Part shown: positions 16,769 to 27,900 of the stretch, one piece after another | How positions within the stretch are numbered: the stretch's first letter is position 1 | How the letters are laid out: each line of letters opens with the position of its first letter | Source of the DNA: Acinetobacter sp. ANC 3832 | GTDB taxonomy: Bacteria; Pseudomonadota; Gammaproteobacteria; Pseudomonadales; Moraxellaceae | Assembly: GCF_002135415.1 (NCBI RefSeq) | Contig: NZ_NEGJ01000009.1 | Coordinates: forward strand, 113,921-177,920 | Reading direction: 5' to 3' | DNA: 64,000 bases | The notes under the pieces: model-generated | What the model was told of the DNA's origin: nothing | The model's input: only the letters and a program-made list of their open reading frames with translations | Database searches by the model: none | Made by a program: the position numbers and the translations under genes

Positions 16769-17168
16769 CGCATGTTCCTAGGTCTAGGTATAGACTTGGT
16801 CATATTGATCTTTGAACCCTTCATCATCAACACAATTACGTTTGTTTTAAAATGAATGAAAGTTTAGATGTATGAAAAAGTCTATTTTCTTAAAATTGTA
16901 GGGGAGCAATTTTACAGTTAAAAATCACATTACGAGAATAAAAATATAACTCTAGAGTTTATTTCTATTAAATTATTTGATAATCCTCGATATTATTCTT
17001 ATTTATTGTCAAATATAAGTCATCAAAACTACCATTTTCATGACTAAATCATAAACCTTTTACTAACTCGACATCTTGCATCCAGCCTTTTATTTCTCTT
17101 TTAAGGGGAAAATAATGTACTGGTGAATACTGATGCAAGATGTCTATTCATAACGATAATTTTATGAA
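16769..17168. other. Intergenic region upstream of emrAB
   Basis: This 400 bp stretch has no gene. It should contain the emrAB promoter and the end of the thioesterase transcript. Its main feature is the long-range inverted repeat at 17070-17144, listed separately. Confidence 0.6.
17070..17144. repeat. 13-bp perfect inverted repeat with 49-base spacer
   Basis: GACATCTTGCATC at 17070-17082 is repeated in inverse at 17132-17144. The spacer contains pyrimidine- and purine-rich stretches that could pair further. It lies 25 bp after the thioesterase stop, so it may be a 3' transcript hairpin, or an operator-like element far upstream of emrA. Confidence 0.6.
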
Positions 17169-17696
17169 TCAATACGCATATGAAGCAATCGCCGTTGCAA
17201 TCGCTTTGCCTTCATTATTGGTCATGGTCATGCGCATCGTGCAACCTTTACGCCCCATTCGTAGTGTTTCAGCTTTTGCAATAAAATATTCACCACGACC
17301 CGGTGCAAGATAATCTACACGCATATCGACTGTAGCTAAACGAGCAACTTTTTTCAGCGTATCGGCCAAAGTATCAGGCTCAGAACGCTTATAAAGCTCA
17401 CCCATTGCAACAATACCGCCAATACTGTCCAATAGCGTTGCAGCAACGCCACCATGTAAAATTTGGAATGCAACATTGCCAATTAAATAGGGTTTCATTT
17501 CGATATAACCTTCAATTTCACCATCAACCACACGCATTTGCATGGTGTTATGTGAAAAATAAGGTGAAGCATTAAACGCTTGGGTGAGTTGGTTTAAAAC
17601 AACATTTAAATCAACTTTTGTACCCAGCTGAATATTGCCTGTCCATTTTTTTGGTGACTCAGTTTTAGGAGAATCACTTTGGGGAGAGTCGTTCAT
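17169..17696 (-). CDS. Hotdog-fold thioesterase (YigI/PaaI type)
   Basis: A 175-residue hotdog-fold protein. The segment LHGGVAATLLDSIGG (about 80-94) is the PaaI/YigI active-site helix, including Asp at LLDS. DMRVDYLAPGRGEYF is the following conserved strand pair. Such enzymes hydrolyse acyl-CoA thioesters in the cytoplasm; YigI-type members prefer medium- and long-chain acyl-CoA. The first 20 residues are serine- and proline-rich and probably disordered. It is divergent from hemB. Confidence 0.85.
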   Translation of the reverse strand: MNDSPQSDSPKTESPKKWTGNIQLGTKVDLNVVLNQLTQAFNASPYFSHNTMQMRVVDGEIEGYIEMKPYLIGNVAFQILHGGVAATLLDSIGGIVAMGELYKRSEPDTLADTLKKVARLATVDMRVDYLAPGRGEYFIAKAETLRMGRKGCTMRMTMTNNEGKAIATAIASYAY

Positions 17697-17747
17697 AAAA
17701 TACTCAAAAATACTGTAACAACTTAAAAGGTATCAATAACATCATGA

Positions 17748-18842
<1,095 letters not shown>

Positions 18843-18853
18843 TAAATCTCTCT

Positions 18854-18929
18854 CATCTTTGCTTTAGAGCAAAGATGTTCAAAAGTAAATCCTTCTGTTC
18901 ATGGGAGGATTTACTTGAGAATTCTAGCT
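18854..18929 (+). terminator. Two consecutive hairpins after hemB
   Basis: First, CATCTTTGCT with AGCAAAGATG, a perfect 10-bp stem. Second, AAGTAAATCCT with AGGATTTACTT around the GGGAGGA stretch. Neither has a long T-run. The second overlaps the only good ribosome-site-like sequence upstream of thiO, so it may control thiO translation as well as, or instead of, ending hemB. Confidence 0.5.
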
Positions 18930-18953
18930 AGCTCAAATGGTATCAAACTCAAT

Positions 18954-20069
18954 ATGCATATCGCCATCATCGGTGCTGGAATCAGCGGATTACTCACAGC
19001 CCTCGAACTTGTAGAACAAGGTTGTACAGTCAGTATTTTTGATCAACAACATGCAGGTAAAGCGGCATCATGGGCAGGCGGTGGCATTCTCTCCCCCATG
19101 TACCCTTGGCGATATCCTCAAGCTGTCAATCACTTGGCTCAATTTGGTAAAGAACTTTATCAACAATGGAATGAAACACTACAACTCATTACAGGCATCG
19201 ATTTTCAGATTCATGAAACAGGCATGCTTATTTTTGATGAAGATGATTTTGACATTGGACTTAATTATAAACAACAACATCAAGAACCTATGCAACATTG
19301 CGAGTATTTACAGCAAGAACAGCTTAAAAAAGTAAATCCGCATATCTCTGAACAATTTAAACATGCAATCTATTTTCCACAACTTGCCAATGTTCGCAAT
19401 CCACGTTTATTAAAATCCATCATTCATTACTTAAAGCAACATCCTCTTATACAGTTTCACGAAAATACGTGGATTGATAAATTTGAAAAAAATGCTCAAA
19501 GCATTCAATTTATTCAAACCCAAAGTGGACAAAAAATCTATGCTGATCACTATGTCATCGCAACGGGTGCATGGTCAGATCATTGGTCAAAACAACTCAA
19601 ATTTAATATTCCAGTGCAACCTGTTCAGGGACAAATGCTACTGTTTAAAACGCCTGAAAATTGGCTACCGACCATGTGTATGAACAAAGTCATGTATCTG
19701 ATTCCACGTGTAGATGGTCATGTTGTTTGTGGCTCAAGCATGGAGAACATTGGCTTTGACCAACGCCCTTCTGTGCAAACACAGCAAAATATTTTTAAAG
19801 CCTGCATTGAAATAGTACCTGAACTTGCTGACTTTCCAATTGTGAAACAATGGGCGGGACTCCGACCGAGCTCACCCACGGGCATTCCCTATATTGGCAA
19901 TATGCCTGAGCTCAATAACCTTTGGGCGAATTTTGGACATTATCGTAATGGTTTATGTATGGGACCTGCATCTGCGCGTTTACTCAGACAGCTCATATTA
20001 AAACAACCGACACTTGTTGATCCTACGCCTTACAGTACAAATCGACTACAACCCTCAATTCACAGTTAG
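18954..20069 (+). CDS. thiO: Glycine oxidase ThiO (FAD-dependent)
   Basis: A 371-residue flavin amine oxidase. The N-terminal dinucleotide fold HIAIIGAGISGLLTALEL begins right at the chosen ATG. Conserved features are GKAASWAGGGILSPM, typical of ThiO, and the C-terminal GLRPSSPTGIPYIG and FGHYRNGLCMGP. It oxidises glycine to the imine used for the thiazole half of thiamine. A TTG at 18915 preceded by GGGAGGA would add 13 residues and cannot be excluded. Its 3' end overlaps the convergent epimerase gene by 15 bp. Confidence 0.92.
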   Translation: MHIAIIGAGISGLLTALELVEQGCTVSIFDQQHAGKAASWAGGGILSPMYPWRYPQAVNHLAQFGKELYQQWNETLQLITGIDFQIHETGMLIFDEDDFDIGLNYKQQHQEPMQHCEYLQQEQLKKVNPHISEQFKHAIYFPQLANVRNPRLLKSIIHYLKQHPLIQFHENTWIDKFEKNAQSIQFIQTQSGQKIYADHYVIATGAWSDHWSKQLKFNIPVQPVQGQMLLFKTPENWLPTMCMNKVMYLIPRVDGHVVCGSSMENIGFDQRPSVQTQQNIFKACIEIVPELADFPIVKQWAGLRPSSPTGIPYIGNMPELNNLWANFGHYRNGLCMGPASARLLRQLILKQPTLVDPTPYSTNRLQPSIHS

Positions 20070-21076
20070 AATTTGTTTCAAGGCGATGTTTAAATCTGGA
20101 TATTTAAAATGAAATCCTTCTTGTTGTAATGCTTGAGGTTTAACATATTGTCCATTCAAAACCAATTGTGATTGTTCACCCATCATCAAACGCATCACAA
20201 AGCTCGGTAAGGGTAATAAAGGTTTTCTCTTTAGAATATTGGATGCAATTTTCAGAAACTGCAGTTGATCAATATGATCTGGTGCGACAACATTATAAAT
20301 TTTCTGAGGTGATGCACTTTCAAATAAAAATAGAATGGCTCGAATAACATCTTCTATGTGTACCCAAGTCATGGGTTGTTGACCTGAGCCAATTCTCCCA
20401 ATGATATTGAGTTTAATCGGTATAAGAGCATTTGAGGAAGGATTCCTCCACCTTGCCCAAATACCACGCCTAAACGAATAATTTGAGTATTTTGAGTATT
20501 TTGAGTATTTTGAGTATTTTGAGTATTTTGAGTATTTTGAGTATTTTGAGTATTTTGAGTATTTTGAGTATTTTGAGTATTTTGAGTATTTTGAGTATTT
20601 TGACGGGTATAACTTAAAGCTTCATTTTCCCAATGCTGACATAGCTCTGACATAAAAATAGTTTGTGATGCAGATGATTCATCACACTCACCCTGCCATT
20701 GCTCTAATGGATCAATGCCATAAAAACCAATGGCTGAACCTGAAATAATCTTTTTAGGTTGAATCTGTTTTTTCTCTAACCATTGATACAACTGTTGTGT
20801 TGTCTTCACTCGGCTTTGGATCAATTGTTGTTTTCTTTTGTCGGTCCAACGCCCTTGACCAATACTTTCCCCTGCTAAATTCACCACATAATCTATATTT
20901 TTATGTTCAATATCTTCTAATGCTGACACCCAAGTTAAATTCATACGCTTAGATATTTTGTTTTTCTGACGCATTAGACCAATAACCTGATAGTGCTGCA
21001 CCAATAAATTTTCAATCAAATATTGCCCAATAAATCCTGTTGCACCTGTCACAAGAACTGTTTGATTCATCAGCAC
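20055..21076 (-). pseudogene. TIGR01777-family sugar-nucleotide epimerase-like gene (frameshifted)
   Basis: The 5' part (20369-21076) encodes an NAD-binding domain, VLVTGATGFIGQYLIENL, VVNLAGESIGQGRW and SGSAIGFYG, typical of YfcH-like SDR proteins. It then meets a run of Gln-Asn-Thr repeats and ends at 20369 in the wrong frame. The -1 relation is clear: the next frame reads GRIGSGQQPMTWVHIED, the family motif, and continues to 20055. Restoring one base near 20425-20432 gives one gene of about 340 residues. The repeat is a multiple of three and does not itself shift the frame. The cellular function of this family is not well defined. Confidence 0.85.
20485..20601. repeat. Thirteen perfect tandem copies of a 9-bp unit
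   Basis: The unit GAGTATTTT repeats 13 times without error. On the coding strand it reads CAAAATACT, giving a (Gln-Asn-Thr)n tract inside the epimerase-like gene. The perfect identity indicates recent expansion by slippage. Confidence 0.97.
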
Positions 21077-21269
21077 ATCTTCACCATGATTAAGTCATTT
21101 GAATCTTAGGTATAGGTGAAGATTAATTTTTATGCAAATTTATCTAACGATAAGCAATACATTCAGCATTCTTTCAATCTCTTGCATAACGACTCACCAG
21201 TTGTTCATTTTTCTCATCAAAGGATGAAAAACACTGTTTCACAAGGGAAGCAGTTATACAAGAAGCCGA

Positions 21270-21716
21270 TTAACCAAACATTTTAGCAGCCATGCGCTGT
21301 GCTTGTTTCCCGTAAAACCAATAGGTAATTAAGTAGAGTGGAATCGCTAAAAGCAGAATCATAATCATTGCTGTGGCTAAAAATTCTGGTTGTTGCATAT
21401 ACAGTAAAAAATTCTGCCAAATTTCTGGATCATTTTTGGAAAATATCGCAATGCCCAATAAAACACCTGCAAAATTATATCCCCAAAAAATAAGGGTATA
21501 AGCTAAAGTAAATTTTTTACGTTCCTGATCTGTTGGCGCACGATGCTGTTGTTTTAAGAAGATATACAGCACAATGATCATTGCAAATAAATAAGGCAAT
21601 GCTGTCAATATTCCCCCCATCCCCATAGGTAACAAGGCAGCCAGTACACCTGCAACCATGCTGAGTCCTAAACAAATCAGAAAGAACCATAAAAAATATT
21701 TGTTTAAAGACAGCAT
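21270..21716 (-). CDS. Small integral membrane protein, ABZJ_00895-like
   Basis: A 148-residue protein with four hydrophobic segments (about 9-30, 34-52, 70-90, 112-135) and a GYNFAGVLLG middle motif, ending with YWFYGKQAQRMAAKM. The pattern resembles the Acinetobacter family named ABZJ_00895, which has no known function. It stands alone; its promoter faces the candidate RNA locus to the right. The family link is from memory of the pattern, not from a search. Confidence 0.75.
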   Translation of the reverse strand: MLSLNKYFLWFFLICLGLSMVAGVLAALLPMGMGGILTALPYLFAMIIVLYIFLKQQHRAPTDQERKKFTLAYTLIFWGYNFAGVLLGIAIFSKNDPEIWQNFLLYMQQPEFLATAMIMILLLAIPLYLITYWFYGKQAQRMAAKMFG

Positions 21717-22438
21717 GAGCTTTGCCTAATTGGGAGAGTAAGGGACATAGTATAGAAAGTTTTTAATTATTTTTAAATTTGTTGTCAACCAAATCAAAAG
21801 TCATGTCGTTATATAAGTATAAGGTCAGTAGCAACCGTATTTATTTGGATTGGCATCCACGAATAATTTCGGTGACCTTGATCCCATGAGACTTAGAAAC
21901 TCATACTTCAAAAATAGATTTGGTTTAGTAGGCCAAATCAAATTGAAGGAAGTATTTTTGGCCGACGATTTACTATCACTCGAATCGTCGGCTTTATTTT
22001 GTCTATAAACAACTGAAATCTAATAACAAGCAATTGATTTAATTAAAAGTATCTGCTTATCTAAACTTTGATTTTTGTTCTATGCTCTTTTTATTTGTTC
22101 TATCATAGAATGAAAATACAGAAACTTTCCAATACTCATTCGAAATAGCGAATAAATTTACATGCCAATTTTATGCAAAATCCCCTCATATCAAAAAATA
22201 TGAAACTCAAAAAAATCTGTTGAGTTAGTCAAAAATATTGAGTTGTAGCTTTAAATAACTATAATTTCCATTTCCCAAGAATTTTAGAGTATGCTCGAAA
22301 TCAAGACTAAATTTTGTTCTTGCATAAATATGATATTCCGCTTGATTAAAGATTCTGCTTAAATTATTTTCAATATCAATTGACAGTTATTAAATAAAGA
22401 AAATCACTATTAGCTATAATCATAAGATAGAAATAGGG
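21717..22438. other. Long intergenic region with a candidate small RNA
   Basis: This 722 bp stretch has no convincing protein gene. The left third contains the structured segment listed as a candidate RNA. The remaining part (about 22010-22438) is AT-rich with no feature I can support except a ribosome-site-like AGGG before the next gene. Confidence 0.6.
21827..22005 (+). ncRNA. Candidate structured small RNA ending in a strong terminator
   Basis: Three nested structures are visible: ATGAG/CTCAT (about 21885-21903), a long hairpin with ATACTTC and GATTTGG pairing with CCAAATC and GAAGTAT (about 21902-21956), and a terminator GCCGACGATT / AATCGTCGGC (21962-21993) followed by T-rich sequence. 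There is no ORF across it. A TTGTCA at 21782 and TATAAG near 21812 are possible promoter pieces with poor spacing. The 5' end is a guess. It does not match 6S, RNase P or SRP RNA by eye. Confidence 0.45.
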
Positions 22439-23047
22439 ATGAATAAGATGAAAAATGATACTAAAAAGTTTAATCGCATTCTATTCCCTTTCATTTCTAC
22501 CTGTTTCTTATTGTCTGGTTGTATTGTAAACATGAACCCGACAGGTGGAAATTCTCGACCGGATTACCCTTATTTTATTACTACTACGCCGTTAACGATT
22601 AAACATATTGATGTCCCAACGGGAACACATTTAGTTTACGTTGATCAAAAATTTAAAAAAGGAAAACAAGATCAAATCATGCCTGAGAAAAATCTTACTC
22701 AGATCGTCCTTCCTGAAAATGCAAATATGACTTGGGGAGGTGTACCCATCACTTCTATTCATCAATTTTTTAATTCAGCGATGACGGGATACACGGTTAA
22801 TGCAGATTTTTCAAAATTAAATCCATCGGCTCAGACACGTTTTTCCAAACTTTGGAAAAGTTGTGATGAAGGTTTAGGGATTACAATTAAAGATCGTTCC
22901 GATTGGTCATTTAATAAGAATAATATTGTTGATGTTCAAAGCTGTAGCGTGCTATATCAACGCTATTTTAAAGACAATCAGGAACAGCAAAAGTTTTTAG
23001 ATTATCTATATTCAGAACTCAATAAAATTAATTCAAACCCTAAATGA
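22439..23047 (+). CDS. Hypothetical lipoprotein
   Basis: A protein of about 200 residues with a basic N-terminus, a hydrophobic stretch and a lipobox LLSGC (Cys28 from the first ATG). The mature part is soluble and polar; I recognise no family. Two starts are possible: the ATG at 22439 directly abuts AGGG, while the ATG at 22448 has better spacing to that AGGG and would shorten it by three residues. It appears monocistronic. Confidence 0.7.
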   Translation: MNKMKNDTKKFNRILFPFISTCFLLSGCIVNMNPTGGNSRPDYPYFITTTPLTIKHIDVPTGTHLVYVDQKFKKGKQDQIMPEKNLTQIVLPENANMTWGGVPITSIHQFFNSAMTGYTVNADFSKLNPSAQTRFSKLWKSCDEGLGITIKDRSDWSFNKNNIVDVQSCSVLYQRYFKDNQEQQKFLDYLYSELNKINSNPK

Positions 23048-23243
23048 AATAAATAAAACCATCCCCCCTACTCAAATCACTCTTGAAAAATATATTTTAT
23101 AAACAACAATATTTGCTATAAAAACAGAACCATTAAGCCTCAACTCAAAGAAATAACATAGGCATACACAACCTATATTTTTCAACATATATATTTGTTT
23201 TAGAATCACTCAGAAATTAAAAAATATTCACGAGGATACTTAA

Positions 23244-23621
23244 ATGACCAGCATCATCTACTTCGAAATCCAATCTTCAAACCCACAACGTGAAGTTAAA
23301 TTCTATAGTGAAGTTTTCGGTTGGACATTTATAAAAGTCGAAGGATTACCCATCGAATATTACCAAATTGAAATGACAGGTATTCATGGTGGCTTATTAC
23401 AACGCCCTGCACCAACACCGCCTACTCATTGTGGAACCAATGCTTTTACCTGTTCCATAGAAGTAGAAAACTTTGAGGCAACAGCAGAAAAAATTATGGC
23501 TTTAGGTGGGCAAGTGGCAATGGAGAAATTTGCCATTCCTAATAAATGCTGGCAAGGCTACTTTCTTGATCAGGACAACAATACTTTTGGTTTGGTACAA
23601 GTTGATGCAAATGCACAGTAA
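23244..23621 (+). CDS. VOC-family (glyoxalase/bleomycin-resistance fold) protein
   Basis: A 125-residue single vicinal-oxygen-chelate domain. It opens with YFEIQSSNPQREVKFYSEVFGW, the usual first beta-alpha unit, and ends with GYFLDQDNNTFGLVQ. This subfamily is often annotated as a glyoxalase-like enzyme but its substrate is unknown. GAGG lies 8 bases before the ATG. The first-strand metal position is Glu rather than His, so chelation may be unusual. Confidence 0.85.
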   Translation: MTSIIYFEIQSSNPQREVKFYSEVFGWTFIKVEGLPIEYYQIEMTGIHGGLLQRPAPTPPTHCGTNAFTCSIEVENFEATAEKIMALGGQVAMEKFAIPNKCWQGYFLDQDNNTFGLVQVDANAQ

Positions 23622-23720
23622 ATATTAAAATTAAAGCGGCAAGTTCAGTCGCTTTATAGCATCTCTGAACATCCAAAATATGCTAAGTTATACAAGGCAT
23701 TTCAAATACTTTGGTTTAGC

Positions 23721-24974
23721 ATGACTGTACGCTTTATTCATACTTCAGACTGGCACTTAGGGCAATTCTTTTACAACCACTCACGCCAATATGAACATGA
23801 ACAGTTTTTAGCGTGGTTACTGACCCAAATTAAAGAAAAGCAGCCACATGCTCTGCTCATCGCAGGTGATATTTTTGATGTGATTAATCCTGCATCGGCA
23901 GCACAAAAACAACTGTATCAATTTTTAGCCGATGCTCACGACCTTGCGCCACATATGCAAACGCTGATGATTGCAGGGAATCATGATTCAGGTTATCGCA
24001 TCGAACAAGTTGAACCTTTACTTGAAAAATACAATGCTAAAACCGTTGGCGTCATCCATAAAAATGCTGATAGTCAGGTGGATTTAGATCGTTTACTGTT
24101 GCCTATTTATGATGAAAATCAAAAAATTGTGGCATGGTGTTTAACCTTACCTTTTTTACGCCCTGCCGAAATCACAGGTTTTAACGACCAAACCACCAAT
24201 AGTCAAAATGCCATTACCTACTTACACCAACAACTTATTTCTGAAGCTAAAAAGAGAAAAACTGCCGATCAAGCCTTTATTCTGATGTCACATGCGCACA
24301 TGCAAGGTGGTGAAACATCGGACTCAGAACGCCCCATTATTATTGGCAATGAAGAAGCGCTTTCTACAGCTCTATTTGATGAAGTGATTGACTATGTTGC
24401 ACTTGGACATTTACATAAACCACAAAAAGTTGGACAGGAGAATATTCGTTATAGTGGCTCGCCGATTCCACTGTCTTTTAGTGAAATAAACTACAAACAT
24501 CAAGTCGTTGAAGTCAGCATTGATCCAACTAAAAATGATGAATCACGCTTTCAATTTGAAGCGATTTATATTCCAAGAAATGTGCAATTGCATAAAATTA
24601 AAGGTGAATTAAACGCTGTATTGGCTCAACTCAAAGCCTTAGCTACTGGTGAAATTGACAATATTGATCATCGGGAATATGTGGATATTGAATATCACAC
24701 TGCTGTGCCACCACAGCCAAATTTAAGACAACAATTTGAAGATGCCTTGCCGAAAGATCGCTATCGTTTAGTGCGAATTTCACGACAATATTTAGCTTCA
24801 GAAAAGAATGCTGATGAACAATCGATGATGAGTTTAGAACCGCCAACACCTGAAAAACTATTTCAGCAAATTTGGGGAAAACAAGGTTATAGCACTGATG
24901 ATGCCGTCCTAAAAGACTTTCTAAGTTTAGTCCAAGAAGCAGAAAAATCACTTGAAAATGAGCATGAAGCTTAG
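23721..24974 (+). CDS. sbcD: Exonuclease subunit SbcD (Mre11-like nuclease)
   Basis: A 417-residue calcineurin-like phosphoesterase. All metal motifs are present: HTSDWHLG near the start, AGDIFDV, AGNHDSGYR, MSHAHMQG and ALGHLHKP. With SbcC it cuts hairpins, palindromes and protein-blocked DNA ends. It is followed after nine bases by sbcC, so they form an operon. Length and order match the Escherichia coli pair. Confidence 0.97.
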   Translation: MTVRFIHTSDWHLGQFFYNHSRQYEHEQFLAWLLTQIKEKQPHALLIAGDIFDVINPASAAQKQLYQFLADAHDLAPHMQTLMIAGNHDSGYRIEQVEPLLEKYNAKTVGVIHKNADSQVDLDRLLLPIYDENQKIVAWCLTLPFLRPAEITGFNDQTTNSQNAITYLHQQLISEAKKRKTADQAFILMSHAHMQGGETSDSERPIIIGNEEALSTALFDEVIDYVALGHLHKPQKVGQENIRYSGSPIPLSFSEINYKHQVVEVSIDPTKNDESRFQFEAIYIPRNVQLHKIKGELNAVLAQLKALATGEIDNIDHREYVDIEYHTAVPPQPNLRQQFEDALPKDRYRLVRISRQYLASEKNADEQSMMSLEPPTPEKLFQQIWGKQGYSTDDAVLKDFLSLVQEAEKSLENEHEA

Positions 24975-24983
24975 GTATTTGTC

Positions 24984-27900
24984 ATGAAAATTCTATCTAT
25001 TCGACTTAAAAACTTGGCTTCACTTTCAGGTGAGCATTTTATCGACTTTGAATCTGAACCATTGGCTTCGGCAGGTTTAGTGGCGATTGTTGGGAAAACT
25101 GGTGCAGGTAAATCGACCATTTTAGATGCCATGTGTCTTGCACTGTTTAATAAAATTCCACGCTTAAAAGACAGTGATGGTAAATTGCAAGATGTTGATG
25201 GTTCGGAACTTTTAACCAATTCTCCGCTCACTGTTTTACGTCGTGGTACGGCGCATGGTTTTGCGGAACTGACTTTTGTTGCACAAGATCAAAAACATTA
25301 CCTTGCCCGTTGGGAACTCAAACGTTCACGTGAAAAAGCGGATGGAAAACTGCAAAGTGTACAGCGTTATTTAAAATGCCTAACCGATGGTGTGGTGGTT
25401 GCCGACAAAGCAAAAGCGGTTGATGCAAGTATTTTAAAAATTACTCAACTCAGTTTTGAGCAATTTACCCGTGCCGTATTATTGGCGCAATCTGAGGTGA
25501 CTGCATTTTTAAAGGCCAGAGATAATGAACGTGGCGAACTACTTGAGTATTTAACCAATTCTTCTATTTTTGGAAAAATTGGACAATTGGCTTTTGAACG
25601 TACCAAAGCCGTTGCTGTGAAACGTAAAGAGTTGGAAAATTTACTTGGTCATATTGAAGTTCTATCCGATGAGCAAGTAACTGAATATACTGTACAATTT
25701 CAGCAAGCAGATCATGAATATAAAAATTTAGACACTGAAAAATCACAACTTGAAAAGCAACAGTTGTGGTTTGAACGTCAGCAAAAATTGCAAAATGAAA
25801 TCACTTTAAAACAGCAGTTGGTTGATTCGCAGCTTAAAAATCATCAAGAACTTGCTCCTGAACAAACACGTTTAAAGCGTTTGGAAATATTTTCAAGCAT
25901 TCGTCCAAGTGTATTTCAACAACAACAATTTTTAAAAACTGAACAGCAAATCGCCCCACAAATTCAAAAGCAACAACAGCTTTTTGATGTTTTAAATCTG
26001 CAATTTGAAAATGAAAAACAGCAATTTACCAAAACCGAAACTGATTTAAATCACCAACAGAATTTTGAAAATACCCACCGTGAAGCTTTAGAGGAGGTTC
26101 GTAAATGCATCCAAGAACGTGAGTTTTTTGCCAATGAATATAAAAAGATGGGTACTAAACTAACAGCGTTGGAATCTGTAAAAGCGCCATTAATCAATCA
26201 ACAACAAGCTTTAGAGCGACAGATTGAACAAGTATCACAACAACTGATTGGGTTAAATCAACAACTGACAGAAACAGCACAATTTACACCTTTGGATAAG
26301 GGCTTAACAGCGCACAGCCATCAACTGAATAAATTTATTCAACAATATCAAGATATTGAAAACCAACTCGGTCATCAAACTCAAGCTGAGCAAAAATTAA
26401 TAGAACAAAAAAATCAGTTTGCACAATCTATTGAGCAATTTGGCAATATAGAACAACTTGGAAATCAACTCGAACAAGTTCGGATTCAACGTGAGCAAAA
26501 AATTGTACAACTGAATCAGTTTGATGGAATTCAACAAAAACTTGCATATTATTTTGAAGTTCAAGCTGAATCAAAGCGACTGAATGAATTACTTATTATT
26601 TCACGTGAGAAATCTCAATCTCTTAAGAAAGATACAGTACAAGCTGAACAAGATTATCAAACTGCAAAGATTGAACGCTTAAAACTACAAGATATTTTGC
26701 AACAGCAACGTCTACTGCATACTGAAAATGTTGAACATTTACGTGCTGAACTCAAAGATAATGAACCTTGTCTTGTCTGTGGTAGCATTTCGCATCCGTA
26801 CAAGGTAGATGATTCAGCAGTGTCCAAAGCCTTGTTTGAGCTACAACAGCAACAAGAGCAACAAGCCATTCAAAAAGAACAAGAAAATTTGCAGAAATGG
26901 CAAGTTTTACAACAACAATGTAGTAAGTTAAATGCTGAATTGGAACAATACCATTTGTCTATTCAAAAGAATGCTGAACGTGAAATCTTGCAGAAAAACT
27001 TAGTAAATGAGCAAGTTAAAAATGTGAATTGTCAAATTAATTTTGCTCAAGAACACAATGAAATTCACCTACAATTTGAACACATGAAACAGCAATATCA
27101 AACGGATATTCAACAGATTGAAATGCAGTCTAATCAGTGGATACAAAGCATTAAGCATCAACAGCAATTGGACAAATCTATTCAACAGACTGAGCATTTA
27201 TTACAATCTGCTCAACAAATGCAAAGCCAAATTGAACCTATTCTGAATTGTCTAAATGATGATGAAAAATCGACGTGGTTCAATCATCGCGTTGTAACTG
27301 CACAGCAAATATTAGGTAGATTGAATCAACGCATTCAACATTTAGATCTGCTTGAAAAACTGTCCAAGCAACTCGATGTACAAAATCAGCAACTCAAAAC
27401 GTTGTCTTTAAATATTGAAAATACCACACAACAGATCGCTGGTGTGGCAAAGAGTCTGAATGAAATCAAAGTCAAAGGACAAGAAAATACCGAAACAGCC
27501 AATCGACTAATTTTAAAAATGACAGGTTTAACCGACATTAAACCGAATGAATGGTTGAGCCAATTTGAGCAAAATCGTCAACGGATTCAAACGCAATATC
27601 AGCAAGTCAAACAAGATTTTGAAACCTTACGCAATGACTTTGAACAGCAAAAAAACCAGCTCGACCAACTCAAAGCACAGTTACAACAGAACCAAAGCCA
27701 TGCCAATCAAGTGAATGTGGAAATTCAAAATTGGCTAGAGCAACACACTGATTTTAATGTGGATGATTTAGTGCAATTGGCACAGATCAATTCTGCTCAA
27801 GAACAGCAAATCCGTCAGCAATTACAGAATGCTGAACGCCTACTGAATGAAGCAAGTTCTGCCCTAAAAACTATGCAAGAACAATTGACTGAGCATAAAA

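Noticed and set aside
20055..20372. Separate small gene downstream of the epimerase
   Set aside because: It is the C-terminal part of the same gene in the shifted frame, starting within the conserved GSGQQPMTW motif.
20485..20601. CRISPR array
   Set aside because: The repeat unit is 9 bp with no spacers and is inside a gene; it is a simple tandem repeat.
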